Below, piece by piece: positions 35,331-43,275 of a DNA stretch of 64,000 nucleotides. The stretch lies in contig URAL01000002.1 in the NCBI GenBank assembly GCA_900545805.1, forward strand, positions 17,443 through 81,442, given 5' to 3'. Both the position numbers and the translations under genes were made by a program. The stretch is from an uncultured Eubacteriales bacterium (lineage in GTDB: Bacteria; Bacillota; Clostridia; Oscillospirales; Oscillospiraceae). The notes beneath the pieces were generated by a model that worked only from the letters and a program-made list of their open reading frames with translations, was not told where the DNA came from and did no database searches. Each line of letters opens with the position of its first letter. Within the stretch, counting starts at the first letter, position 1.

Positions 35331-36239
35331 ATGAAAAGCATTAAAAAATACTGTCTGCTGTTATTTGCGGTTATGCTTAGCTTCAGCCTGAGCGCATGCT
35401 CGGAGCCGGTAGATACGGTCGCAATACCAGAGCTACAGTTTGCGCCGCCTCCCGGCGCGGAGGAGATACAGCCGCCGGAAATGAAAAGATCGATCAGCTT
35501 CGACAAGGACACCCTGACGGCGTTCTATTATGAGGTGCCGGACGTTGAGACAATGCTCAAGGAATATTACAGCGTACCGGAGATAGTAAACGGCGAGGTC
35601 GAGCTTATCAATAATACAGACGGCTATTGGCTTTATAGAGCCGGCGACGGTACGCTGCTTATCGACATGAATGGCGGAACATGGACATATTCGACTCCGA
35701 TACCGTCGTCAGCGCCGGAGAACCTGCCGTCGGATATAGACGCGCAGGAAATAGCGACGAGCGCAATAAGCAACAGCGGACTTGATATTGGCCTTGTAAA
35801 GGATATGGGCACGGTAAGCTATATAACCGACGGTAATAATGAGCCCATACAGAAAGATGTGATATACTATCCGGTAGTTGACGGCCGCGGCACATATGGC
35901 ATATTCAGGACCACCGTTGGTATAGGAGAAGGCGGCAAGATAGTTTATTTCTCCAAGCAGTCGTATGGGCTTAAAGAGCTCGGAGAGGTGAGGCTGAAGA
36001 ACGCTGATGAAGTCAGAGCTGATTTATCAAGCGGCAAATTTGTTTCAAATGCCGCGGGAACAGACGGTGTGGCCACCCTGACGTACTGTAGACTTCAGTA
36101 TTACTGCGACGGTGTTGTCAAGGACGGCAAGCTGTATGTGCAGCCTGTTTATGTCTTCTCGGCCGAGATAGATAATAACACGGGAGAAGCCGAGCACTTT
36201 GAGGTGTTCGTCGATGCGGCGTCGCAAGCGAAGTCATAG
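35331..36239 (+). CDS. Lipoprotein of unknown function
   Basis: 302 residues from the ATG at 35331 (CGGAGGAAAC upstream); the frame opens at 35229 but without a ribosome site. A type II signal peptide ends in the lipobox LSAC with the lipidated cysteine at residue 23. The mature part is rich in Asp, Glu and Gly and has no motif I can name. Residues about 165-290 read like an alpha/beta two-lobed domain repeated with small variation. It sits alone between the two dehydratase-like modules, flanked by near-identical terminators. It could be a surface sensor or binding protein for the cluster, but that rests only on position. Confidence 0.75.
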   Translation: MKSIKKYCLLLFAVMLSFSLSACSEPVDTVAIPELQFAPPPGAEEIQPPEMKRSISFDKDTLTAFYYEVPDVETMLKEYYSVPEIVNGEVELINNTDGYWLYRAGDGTLLIDMNGGTWTYSTPIPSSAPENLPSDIDAQEIATSAISNSGLDIGLVKDMGTVSYITDGNNEPIQKDVIYYPVVDGRGTYGIFRTTVGIGEGGKIVYFSKQSYGLKELGEVRLKNADEVRADLSSGKFVSNAAGTDGVATLTYCRLQYYCDGVVKDGKLYVQPVYVFSAEIDNNTGEAEHFEVFVDAASQAKS

Positions 36240-36258
36240 AAGTCATAATAAACTCCAT

Positions 36259-36291
36259 CCCCCGATATCATATAGGTATCGGGGGTTTTTT
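36259..36291 (+). terminator. Terminator of the lipoprotein gene
   Basis: CCCCCGATA / TATCGGGGG followed by T6; near copy of the terminator at 35107-35139. Confidence 0.85.
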
Positions 36292-36454
36292 GCACCCTTG
36301 CAGGCAATCATTGTAAAGCTGAAGCTCGAGAGGAAGCAAATACAAAACTTCACACAAAGCTAAAGCGTGATTAAACATCAAAACAATCAATGTAGTGATA
36401 ATACACAAAAAAATGCGAAATTAATATACAAAATAGAGAAAGTGCATAAATATA

Positions 36455-36483
36455 TTGAAATAATATGCCTGAAATGCTAAAAT
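36455..36483 (+). promoter_or_regulatory. Promoter of dehydratase-like module B
   Basis: TTGAAA (36455-36460), 17 bases, TAAAAT (36478-36483). The flanks (ATAAAT before, ATATGCCTG in the spacer) echo the module A promoter. Confidence 0.75.
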
Positions 36484-36547
36484 GTTAACATGTATCATTC
36501 TTAGGGATGAACGATCGGAATAAAACATGAAATGGGGGAGTTTAACA

Positions 36548-37744
36548 ATGAGAGACCTGAAGCATCTGAACTGGTTCGAAAACCTCCTGCAGGAGGCGAA
36601 CAACAAGCTCATAACTCAGGCGAAGCAGGAGGGGAAGATCTGCGTTGCCTTTGTCTGCGAGAACACGCCGGAGCCGCTGATGAATCTCGGCAATGCCTTC
36701 GGCATTCGACTGCACGCACCGAACACAGGCTCGATGGATATCGCGACGTATTACATGACGAGCTTTCTGTGCGAAACGTCGAGAGCACTTCTGGAGCGCG
36801 CCATCGAGGGCGGCTTCAACTTTGCCGACTGCGTCATCGCACCGGACGGCTGTACGATGATAAACCGCTGCGTGGAGAATATGGAGCTTCTCAAGACTAT
36901 GGGGGAGGGAAACGACAAGTTTTTCCACGAATTTATGGAGATTCCGCTCAAGGCCGACGAGAACGGTGTCGAGCTGCTCGCTTTGCAGTGTAAGAATCAT
37001 ATACTTACACCTCTGAGCAAAAACTACGGCATCGATGTTTCAGATGCGGCGATAAGAAAAGCCGTTGCGGAGCATAACCGCGTCTGCCGCGTGATAACCG
37101 AGATCGGCAACTTCCGCAAGGAGGCAAAGCCCAGAATCACGGGCTATGAGTTCCACATACTGACGCTGGCTACATATGTAATGCCGCAGTATCTTATCAT
37201 TGATAAGCTCGAGGAGACGCTCGAGGAGATAAAAACCCGCGAGCCTGAGGATAAGAAATACCGCGCAAGGATAGCGGTCGTCGGCTCCGAGGTCGATGAC
37301 AGCGGCTTTATTAAGCTCATTGAGGAGACCGGCGCGTATGTCTGCGCCGACCGCTTCTGCTTCGGCTCGCTGCCCGGCAGAATGGAGATCGAGCTCAATG
37401 ATGAGGAAGACGCACTCACTCAGGTCTGCCGCCATTATGTCTATAACGGCCACTGCCCGCGCATGTTCAATATGGAAAAGGTCTACGGACGCAAGGCGTA
37501 TGTCAACGAAATCGCCAAGGAGTACGGCGCGGACGGCATAATATATCAGCAGATAAAGTTCTGTGATCCATGGGCATACGAGCGGCTTCTCGGATCTACA
37601 ATGCTGCGCGAGGAATACGATTACCCCGTTCTGTCCGTAGACAGACCGTATAACATCAGCTCGTCCGTCGGTCAGATGCGCACCCGTGTTCAGGCGTTCG
37701 TGGAAAGCATTGAAATCAAAAAGCTTCAGGGAGGTGCAAAGTAA
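36548..37744 (+). CDS. 2-hydroxyacyl-CoA dehydratase / benzoyl-CoA reductase family, small subunit (module B)
   Basis: 398 residues from the ATG at 36548 (GGGGGAG upstream), the same length as its module A paralog. Both begin MRDLKHL and share LLQEANN, ATYYMT and ITGYEFHI. Conserved ligand cysteines are C75 (FLCETS), C102 (PDGCT), C271 (ADRFCFGSLPG) and the KFCDPW motif, here in its usual form. Copy A's adjacent Cys101-Cys102 pair is a single Cys here. A redox role with one [4Fe-4S] cluster per subunit is expected from the family. Its stop overlaps the next start (TAATG). Confidence 0.87.
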   Translation: MRDLKHLNWFENLLQEANNKLITQAKQEGKICVAFVCENTPEPLMNLGNAFGIRLHAPNTGSMDIATYYMTSFLCETSRALLERAIEGGFNFADCVIAPDGCTMINRCVENMELLKTMGEGNDKFFHEFMEIPLKADENGVELLALQCKNHILTPLSKNYGIDVSDAAIRKAVAEHNRVCRVITEIGNFRKEAKPRITGYEFHILTLATYVMPQYLIIDKLEETLEEIKTREPEDKKYRARIAVVGSEVDDSGFIKLIEETGAYVCADRFCFGSLPGRMEIELNDEEDALTQVCRHYVYNGHCPRMFNMEKVYGRKAYVNEIAKEYGADGIIYQQIKFCDPWAYERLLGSTMLREEYDYPVLSVDRPYNISSSVGQMRTRVQAFVESIEIKKLQGGAK

Positions 37745-39324
37745 TGGCTATGGTAGTAAACGATAAAGAACGCAAGGGCGAAAAACAATTAGGTGTTCTG
37801 TACGATCATGGTAAAGTTCGACGCCGCCGTGAGTGGAGAGGCCTGAAGGACACGCTGTACGACTACACAAGATGGCTCTACCTTCTCTCGATACTGGCAA
37901 AGGTAATTATAAAGCCGCGCAACGTCAAGGCGATGTTCCGCTACAGATGGTTCGGAAACTATCTCGCCGTGCCGCATATGCTCGATAAATTCACCATCGG
38001 TCTGCGTGACGAGGCTCTGCGCATCACCCACATTGCGATGGATTTCGTCGTAAAGGACGTTGCAACCTGCATTGATAACTGCATAAGGGGCGACCGCAGA
38101 ACGGGCAACGACGTCAAGTACTCGGAAAAGAGCGTCCTTTGGGACGAAAACGCAATGACGGCGGTAATGATGGGCTTCCCGACGCTCAACTGCATCCTGC
38201 GCGAGGTGCCCACGATGTTCTCGGCAAACCTTCTTAATCAGAACTCGGGCCTGCATTATCTCGATGTCGCACAGGAGTTCGGCATCCCCGGCGACGTCTG
38301 TCCCATGCCGGAGGCAGAGCTTGGCGTTTCAATTGACGACGACTTCCCGGTGCTCGGCAAGTGCGCCGTTCAGGTGAACACTACCTGCGACGGCTCGCTC
38401 ATGGGCAACGGTCTCATAGCAAAGCGCCTTGAGCGCGAGTACGGCATACCGACCTTCCAGCTCGTTGCACCCATGCGCCACAAGCAGGAGGACGTTCAGA
38501 AGTATGCCGCAAACGACGTCAAGGCGGCCATAAGGTTTATCGAGGAGCAGACCGGCGAGAAGTGGGACTGGAACGCGTATTTCGAGTGCGCAAAGCGCGT
38601 TAACGATACGACGCGCAACCGTGTAAACTGGCTGGAGGTCAACAGCACGCCCTATCCGCAGTTTGTCGGCGCTGTGTTCTCTCTGTATAACGATACAAAC
38701 TACATGGGCAACTGCGGCCGTTACCCGGCCTTCGTCGAGATAGACAGGAAGATCATGAAGCTCGTTCAGCAGGGCTATAAGAGAAAGGCAATGATGGCTT
38801 CCGAATATCGTCACAGATGCATAGTCTGGGGAGTTCAGCCGCAGTACATCATCGACATGCTGTACTGGATGATTCAGTGCTGGGGCGTTGTGCCTCTGAC
38901 TGATATGCTGTCGATGGTCATAAGCGATGAGATAGCCGAGGAGGACACTCCCGAAAACCGCGAGCAGGCTTATTACGACATGGCGTGGCTGACCATGAAC
39001 ATGATCATGCGCAACCACACCCACGGCGGCTACAAGGTACTCGTCGATGAGCTTTGGGAGTACTGCGAGAAGATGAACGCCGACATGGTCATGATGTGGG
39101 AGCATATGTCCTGCAAGGCGCTGACCGGAATGCACGGCCAGTTCGAGGAGCAGGCCAGAGAGCGCGGCATCCACCTCGTCTGGGTATGCCACGATCTTGC
39201 CGATCCGCGTGTTTTCCCCCGTCAGGCCATCCGCGACCAGTTCAATCAGTATATGCGCACAGTTATGCGTGAAGAGCCGATAGATCCGACGATAGAGATC
39301 CTGCCGGATGAGCACGCATGGTAA
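37744..39324 (+). CDS. 2-hydroxyacyl-CoA dehydratase / benzoyl-CoA reductase family, large subunit (module B)
   Basis: 526 residues, translationally coupled to the small subunit. It has the same N-terminal extension as the module A partner (REWRGLKDTLYDYTRWLYLLSILAKVI) and the same three cysteines: C186 (GIPGDVC), C215 (NTTCDGS) and C457 (HMSCKALTG), with DPRVFPRQAIRDQFNQYM near the end. The extension is slightly more hydrophobic than in module A. Divergence in the middle, where substrate specificity is expected, suggests that the two modules act on different substrates or steps. Confidence 0.85.
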   Translation: MAMVVNDKERKGEKQLGVLYDHGKVRRRREWRGLKDTLYDYTRWLYLLSILAKVIIKPRNVKAMFRYRWFGNYLAVPHMLDKFTIGLRDEALRITHIAMDFVVKDVATCIDNCIRGDRRTGNDVKYSEKSVLWDENAMTAVMMGFPTLNCILREVPTMFSANLLNQNSGLHYLDVAQEFGIPGDVCPMPEAELGVSIDDDFPVLGKCAVQVNTTCDGSLMGNGLIAKRLEREYGIPTFQLVAPMRHKQEDVQKYAANDVKAAIRFIEEQTGEKWDWNAYFECAKRVNDTTRNRVNWLEVNSTPYPQFVGAVFSLYNDTNYMGNCGRYPAFVEIDRKIMKLVQQGYKRKAMMASEYRHRCIVWGVQPQYIIDMLYWMIQCWGVVPLTDMLSMVISDEIAEEDTPENREQAYYDMAWLTMNMIMRNHTHGGYKVLVDELWEYCEKMNADMVMMWEHMSCKALTGMHGQFEEQARERGIHLVWVCHDLADPRVFPRQAIRDQFNQYMRTVMREEPIDPTIEILPDEHAW

Positions 39325-39338
39325 GGAGGAGAAACGAT

Positions 39339-39509
39339 ATGTCAAAACTTAAAATGCTGCCCCTTAAAATGCTCGGCGGCGGAGCAGGCCTTTTCGCCGT
39401 GACGTTTGCAATATACTTCTTTAACCTCGATATGAAATTCCTGGCCTACTGCGTAGAGCCCATTCTGCTTTGGAACTATGACAGGATCCCCCGCAAGCAG
39501 TATGTATGA
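39339..39509 (+). CDS. Tiny single-span membrane protein of module B
   Basis: 56 residues, ATG at 39339 behind AAGGAGGAG, 15 bases after the large subunit, exactly the spacing used in module A. The hydrophobic stretch (about 13-28) ends with FAIYFFNLDM, the motif shared with the module A protein; the C-terminal tail (YDRIPRKQYV) is again basic. The basic N-terminus (SKLKMLPLKM) suggests that the N end is inside. Together the two proteins define a small family tied to this dehydratase-like enzyme. A terminator follows. Confidence 0.78.
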   Translation: MSKLKMLPLKMLGGGAGLFAVTFAIYFFNLDMKFLAYCVEPILLWNYDRIPRKQYV

Positions 39510-39522
39510 TCTCGTATAAAGT

Positions 39523-39556
39523 AAAAGCTCTCCCGTCTCATTCGGGAGAGCTTTTT
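39523..39556 (+). terminator. Terminator of module B
   Basis: Stem AAAAGCTCTCCCG / CGGGAGAGCTTTTT with a TCTCATT loop. Confidence 0.9.
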
Positions 39557-39574
39557 ATGTCTGAAAGCGGCGCT

Positions 39575-39907
39575 CTATTTTTTGATCGCTACTTTTTCTA
39601 TTGCCTTAATAATATCTTCTGTCAATTCAATATAGGGATCTGAAAAATTGTCGAGTGCTGCTCGTATGGGGTTAGATAGTTGTGCAGTAGATGATTTTCC
39701 AAGCAGAATATAATCCGCTGATAAGTCAAATCGAGTACATATTTTGAAAAGCGTTTCGGCAGACATACCTTTTTTGCCATTTTCGATTTCCGCAAGAAAC
39801 TGAGGGGAGATTCCGACTTGTTCCGCAAATTGCTCCCTTGTAAGCTTCGTTTGCGAACGAATTCGGCGTAATCGCTTGCCTACTTGTTCCAAAGACAAAT
39901 TTTTCAT
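39575..39907 (-). CDS. XRE-family helix-turn-helix regulator
   Basis: 110 residues. Residues about 7-65 are a Cro/cI-type helix-turn-helix (VGKRLRRIRSQTKLTREQFAEQVGIS, then LAEIENGKKGMSAETLFKIC), followed by a short C-terminal part. The start ATG follows GGGGTGATG. It is divergent from the zinc-ribbon operon at 40080 across 172 bases in which AGCG/CGCT half sites recur around the promoters, so it may regulate both. The base composition is visibly richer in A+T than in flanking genes. Confidence 0.9.
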   Translation of the reverse strand: MKNLSLEQVGKRLRRIRSQTKLTREQFAEQVGISPQFLAEIENGKKGMSAETLFKICTRFDLSADYILLGKSSTAQLSNPIRAALDNFSDPYIELTEDIIKAIEKVAIKK

Positions 39908-39937
39908 TACATCACCCCTACAATTGCATTATAACTA

Positions 39938-39967
39938 TTGCTTTTAGCGTATTAAATAAGCTATAAT
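39938..39967 (+). promoter_or_regulatory. Promoter of the zinc-ribbon operon, divergent from the XRE gene
   Basis: TTGCTT (39938-39943), 18 bases, TATAAT (39962-39967). An opposing TATAAT for the XRE gene lies at 39934-39929 on the minus strand. Confidence 0.6.
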
Positions 39968-40079
39968 ATAGTTATTACTGCTATCAGCGTAACCAGGTGA
40001 TGCAAAAAGTATAACGAATATATATGTAAAGGAGCAGTTGCTAATTGGCTAATTAAATAGAGAAGGAAGGGGGAAAAAT

Positions 40080-40571
40080 ATGAAAAACGAGGAAAAGACA
40101 GAGCTTCAAGCCTTTAATGGAAGCGAAGATGATGCGGAGGCAGGTGATATGTTTTGCACAAAATGCGGCAAGAAAAACAGAGCAGATAGTGCTTTTTGCG
40201 GTTATTGTGGGAATCCGTTTACTTCATTTGTGAAATATGAGCAGGAATACAGCAAAACGGAAATATCAGACGTGGATTTTGCCTACTACAGGGCAAGTTT
40301 ACACCTGAAGCAGCAGGAGTTAGAAGAAGTGAGAAAGCAAACGGAATTACAACGTAAACAATTACAACTTGAACGTCAGCAACACTCTGAACTGATGAAA
40401 TGTCCAAGATGCGGATCAACATCGCTGAGCGGAAATAAAAAAGGATATGGCATTGGAAAGGGCGTAATTGGAGCGGCTGTTTTTGGGCCAATCGGCTTGA
40501 TCGCTGGTAATATTGGCTCAAAAAAAGTCATTGTAACCTGCATGAATTGCGGCTACAAATACAAAGTTTGA
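40080..40571 (+). CDS. Double zinc-ribbon protein
   Basis: 163 residues, ATG after GGAAGGGGG. An N-terminal ribbon (CTKCG...CGYCG, about 24-41), a Gln/Glu/Lys-rich coiled-coil segment (about 60-105) and a second ribbon (CPRCGS...CMNCG) around a glycine-rich hydrophobic loop (GKGVIGAAVFGPIGLIAGNIG) that may touch the membrane. The last part resembles the C-terminal module common in Firmicutes zinc-ribbon proteins of unknown role. AT-rich; in an operon with the next gene, 17 bases apart. Confidence 0.75.
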   Translation: MKNEEKTELQAFNGSEDDAEAGDMFCTKCGKKNRADSAFCGYCGNPFTSFVKYEQEYSKTEISDVDFAYYRASLHLKQQELEEVRKQTELQRKQLQLERQQHSELMKCPRCGSTSLSGNKKGYGIGKGVIGAAVFGPIGLIAGNIGSKKVIVTCMNCGYKYKV

Positions 40572-40588
40572 TTAAAGAGAGGAATCAT

Positions 40589-41965
40589 ATGAAATACTGT
40601 AGAAAATGCGGAAATCAAATGGATGACAACATGGCATTTTGCCAAAAATGTGGGACAAAGGCTGAAGAAGCTGATGCGAAAGCTGATGCGAAACATGGTG
40701 AATCAACGATGGATTATTCACAGTTTTGGGGGCTCAGATATAAAGACTCTGAAAGCAAGAACGAAATTGAACTTACACCGCAGGGAGTTCATATATTCAA
40801 TAGTGCCGGTACGAAGGGGAATCAATTCAATAAGCTGATACGCTATAACGAGATACTGACAATAAGCTTTGAACGTTCCTCAGGGCTCAAAAGTGGCTTT
40901 TTGTCAATTGTGACAGCTGCTGGCGGTGTAACAAAACGAGTATCATATGCACAATTACTGACAGACCAAAACACCGTGTTGTTCTCGTCAGCTATGGAAA
41001 ATGCTGTTGAGCGCATATACTTGGCACTTAGAAGCATATGTGATTTGCCTCAGATGAATATGGGTGAAATTGAAACAATACAGGAGCAATATAAGTCTAC
41101 GCCAGCGGCAAAGGCAGAAAAGAAAAGATCGAAAAAGGGCTGTCTTACTACGCTTGTAATATTTATAGCTGTTGTAGTTGCAATCGCGGCGATTATCTCC
41201 AATTCTATAGATCAGGATGTTGAGGTAGTTTATGATGTCGAACAATTTGCTAATATAACAAGTGAAAAACTTGTTGAGATAATGGGAACACCGGATCGCA
41301 TAACTGAAGGCGCTTTAACCGGCACGTTTGATATTCAGGGCGTATACTACGAATATGATAACGACGAAAACCTTGGTACAGTTACATTTGCATTATTGAA
41401 TGATAAAGTTATTAGATTTACATCCTATAAAGAATATCCGTATTACGGCTCCGGAACCGTTTTAGCTAGATTTGGAGTGAAAAGAGGAGACAACTGCGTA
41501 AAAGTTGGTGATACCGCAGTATCTGTCAGGTATCGCTGTCCGTCGGACAGTATTGACGATTTTTGGGTGAGCCTGATTGACGGTGAAACGTTCGGCTCTC
41601 TGCAGGTCACATACGATATGGAATATTATGAAGAATGGTATCTTCCTACGAGCGATGATGAGCAAATCAATTACAAAACAAACACAAAACTCATGGTCGA
41701 ATCATTGCTAAAAGCTCCAAAAACGGCAGTATATCCTCTGACGGAATGGTCTTATGGAAAAAATGATTACTATTTTGTTGTTCAGTCATATGTTGATGCG
41801 CAGAATTCATTTGGAGCTACAGTGAGAAGCCAGTTTACATTTATTTATGCCGTTGGAACGAATACAGTAGTATACGCAGTATTTGATGGGGATGTTATTG
41901 CCGACAATGGATATATAAAAACGGCTGATCTGATATCTAAACTTGTAAATGAGAATAAGACATAG
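40589..41965 (+). CDS. Zinc-ribbon, PH-like, single-span membrane protein
   Basis: 458 residues from the ATG at 40589 (AGAGAGG upstream); the frame opens earlier inside the previous gene. A zinc ribbon (CRKCG...CQKCG) starts the protein. Residues about 55-165 look like a bacterial PH-type domain (IELTPQGVHIFN, RYNEILTISFE). One membrane span lies at about 191-212 (LTTLVIFIAVVVAIAAII), and the last 240 residues would be outside. No enzymatic motif is visible. Such ribbon-span proteins often sense envelope state. AT-rich like its two neighbours. Confidence 0.7.
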   Translation: MKYCRKCGNQMDDNMAFCQKCGTKAEEADAKADAKHGESTMDYSQFWGLRYKDSESKNEIELTPQGVHIFNSAGTKGNQFNKLIRYNEILTISFERSSGLKSGFLSIVTAAGGVTKRVSYAQLLTDQNTVLFSSAMENAVERIYLALRSICDLPQMNMGEIETIQEQYKSTPAAKAEKKRSKKGCLTTLVIFIAVVVAIAAIISNSIDQDVEVVYDVEQFANITSEKLVEIMGTPDRITEGALTGTFDIQGVYYEYDNDENLGTVTFALLNDKVIRFTSYKEYPYYGSGTVLARFGVKRGDNCVKVGDTAVSVRYRCPSDSIDDFWVSLIDGETFGSLQVTYDMEYYEEWYLPTSDDEQINYKTNTKLMVESLLKAPKTAVYPLTEWSYGKNDYYFVVQSYVDAQNSFGATVRSQFTFIYAVGTNTVVYAVFDGDVIADNGYIKTADLISKLVNENKT

Positions 41966-41969
41966 CATT

Positions 41970-41999
41970 AAAAAACCTTCCGATCTTGAACGGAAGGTA
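41970..41999 (-). terminator. Terminator of the sigma/anti-sigma operon
   Basis: Stem ACCTTCCG / CGGAAGGT, with a T run following on the minus strand. A second strong stem (AGCGAGAGCC / GGCTCTCGCT, 42007-42033) lies just before it. Confidence 0.7.
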
Positions 42000-42056
42000 T
42001 CAGCTTAGCGAGAGCCTTATTCGGGCTCTCGCTTGCCGTATTAACTATTTATGACC

Positions 42057-43274
42057 TCAATCGTCTCTATCCTTTTCGCTCTTGATTATCGAGCCGTTTG
42101 ACGCGTTTATCTCATATTCGTACTCGTATCCGCCGGACTTGAACTCTATCTCGTAGACAAGCCTGCCGCCGTCGCGGTCGAGCTTGACCTCAAGCCCGGT
42201 CACCTGAGAGGAGCTCAGACCGGCATGCCTGAGCGCGGTCTGCACGGCTTTTTCCCTGCCGACAGCGTCCTTGCCGTCAACGGCGGAGCCGCCCTGCTCG
42301 AGCTGACCGCCGGAGTCCTTTTCGTACCACAGTATATCTCCGTCGGCGGCGTTTATGTCGTACTCGTATTCGACGGCGCCGGACTCGAATTCCACCTCGT
42401 AGACCATGCTGCCGTACTCGTAGTCGAGCTCAACCTCAATATTGCGCACTTCGCTTTTACTGAGCTTTGCGTGACCGAGAGCGATATCGAGCGCGGCATC
42501 CGAGCCGATATAGGCCTTGGAGCTCGCCTTGCCGGTGGAATCTATACCTCCGAGAGACTTGCCGTCGGCAATAAGATTAAGCTCGTTAATAGACAGCGCG
42601 GCCAGCTCATCGAAGCTGTGGCGCGAGTCGGCCTTGACAATCTGTTGGATAAGCGCGGCCTTTCCGACGGTGATGCCGTATTTCTCGGCAAGCTTCACCG
42701 TCTCGCTGTCGGCGCCGGAGACGTCCTGACTGAGCACGGCGCAGTTTTTAAGCTGCTTATTCACATTCGCCGCCAGCTGCGAGCGCAGAGTCTCGGCGTT
42801 ATAGCCGTCAACGCCTGAAACCGACAGCAGAATGGAGTTTGCCATATCGTCGAGATATCCGTTTTGCAGCATGGAGCCTATTATCGCATTTACGGCAACG
42901 TCAAGCTTGCTTCCATCAAGCTGCATATCGCCGAGAACTGTCTTGCCGTCGGCGTTGAGTCCCTTGGCTGACAGTACAGTTTCATTTTTGTCAACATTAA
43001 GCTCAATGCTGGGGTTAACGTCGAGCGAGACAACTGCCGCCAGCGTGTCCGCCGTGCTGCCGCCGAGATTCTTCACGGCGAAGATCCCGGCTATCACAAG
43101 CACAAGCACTGCGGCAATTGCGGCAAAGCTGCGCAGGGGGGAGGTTCTTTTCTTTTCCATATAAATTACCTTTCCTTTCTCATGGTCACACGCACTGAGG
43201 ATATCATCCAAAGCGTCGGGGGCTGCGTGGGAAACGGCGGAGCGGAGTCGGGATTCAATGCTGTTATCTTTCAT
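42057..43274 (-). CDS. RsgI-like anti-sigma factor with two PepSY domains
   Basis: 405 residues from the ATG at 43274, nine bases from GGAGG; an ATG at 43283 directly abuts the GGAGG. A short cytoplasmic N-terminus leads to one membrane span (about 48-68), followed by the RsgI juxtamembrane domain (VVSLDVNPSIELNVDKNETVLSAKG begins it; this domain self-cleaves in clostridial RsgI proteins). Two PepSY units close the protein (about 265-325 and 345-405; EVRNIEVELDYEYGSMVYEVEFE and its repeat). It probably holds the ECF sigma factor encoded just upstream at the membrane until an external signal is sensed. Confidence 0.88.
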   Translation of the reverse strand: MKDNSIESRLRSAVSHAAPDALDDILSACDHEKGKVIYMEKKRTSPLRSFAAIAAVLVLVIAGIFAVKNLGGSTADTLAAVVSLDVNPSIELNVDKNETVLSAKGLNADGKTVLGDMQLDGSKLDVAVNAIIGSMLQNGYLDDMANSILLSVSGVDGYNAETLRSQLAANVNKQLKNCAVLSQDVSGADSETVKLAEKYGITVGKAALIQQIVKADSRHSFDELAALSINELNLIADGKSLGGIDSTGKASSKAYIGSDAALDIALGHAKLSKSEVRNIEVELDYEYGSMVYEVEFESGAVEYEYDINAADGDILWYEKDSGGQLEQGGSAVDGKDAVGREKAVQTALRHAGLSSSQVTGLEVKLDRDGGRLVYEIEFKSGGYEYEYEINASNGSIIKSEKDRDD

Positions 43275-43275
43275 T

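Larger units (their letters stand above)
36240..36547. promoter_or_regulatory. AT-rich regulatory gap upstream of module B
   Basis: 308 bases with no gene: the lipoprotein terminator (36259-36291), then an AT-rich stretch with the module B promoter at 36455-36483. Otherwise nothing recognised. Confidence 0.6.

Noticed and set aside
38329..39345. Minus-strand frame of 338 codons, and similar ones at 28065-29198, 33001-33915 and 33949-34842
   Set aside because: They are antisense shadows of the dehydratase-like and flavoenzyme genes, whose frames carry the conserved motifs.
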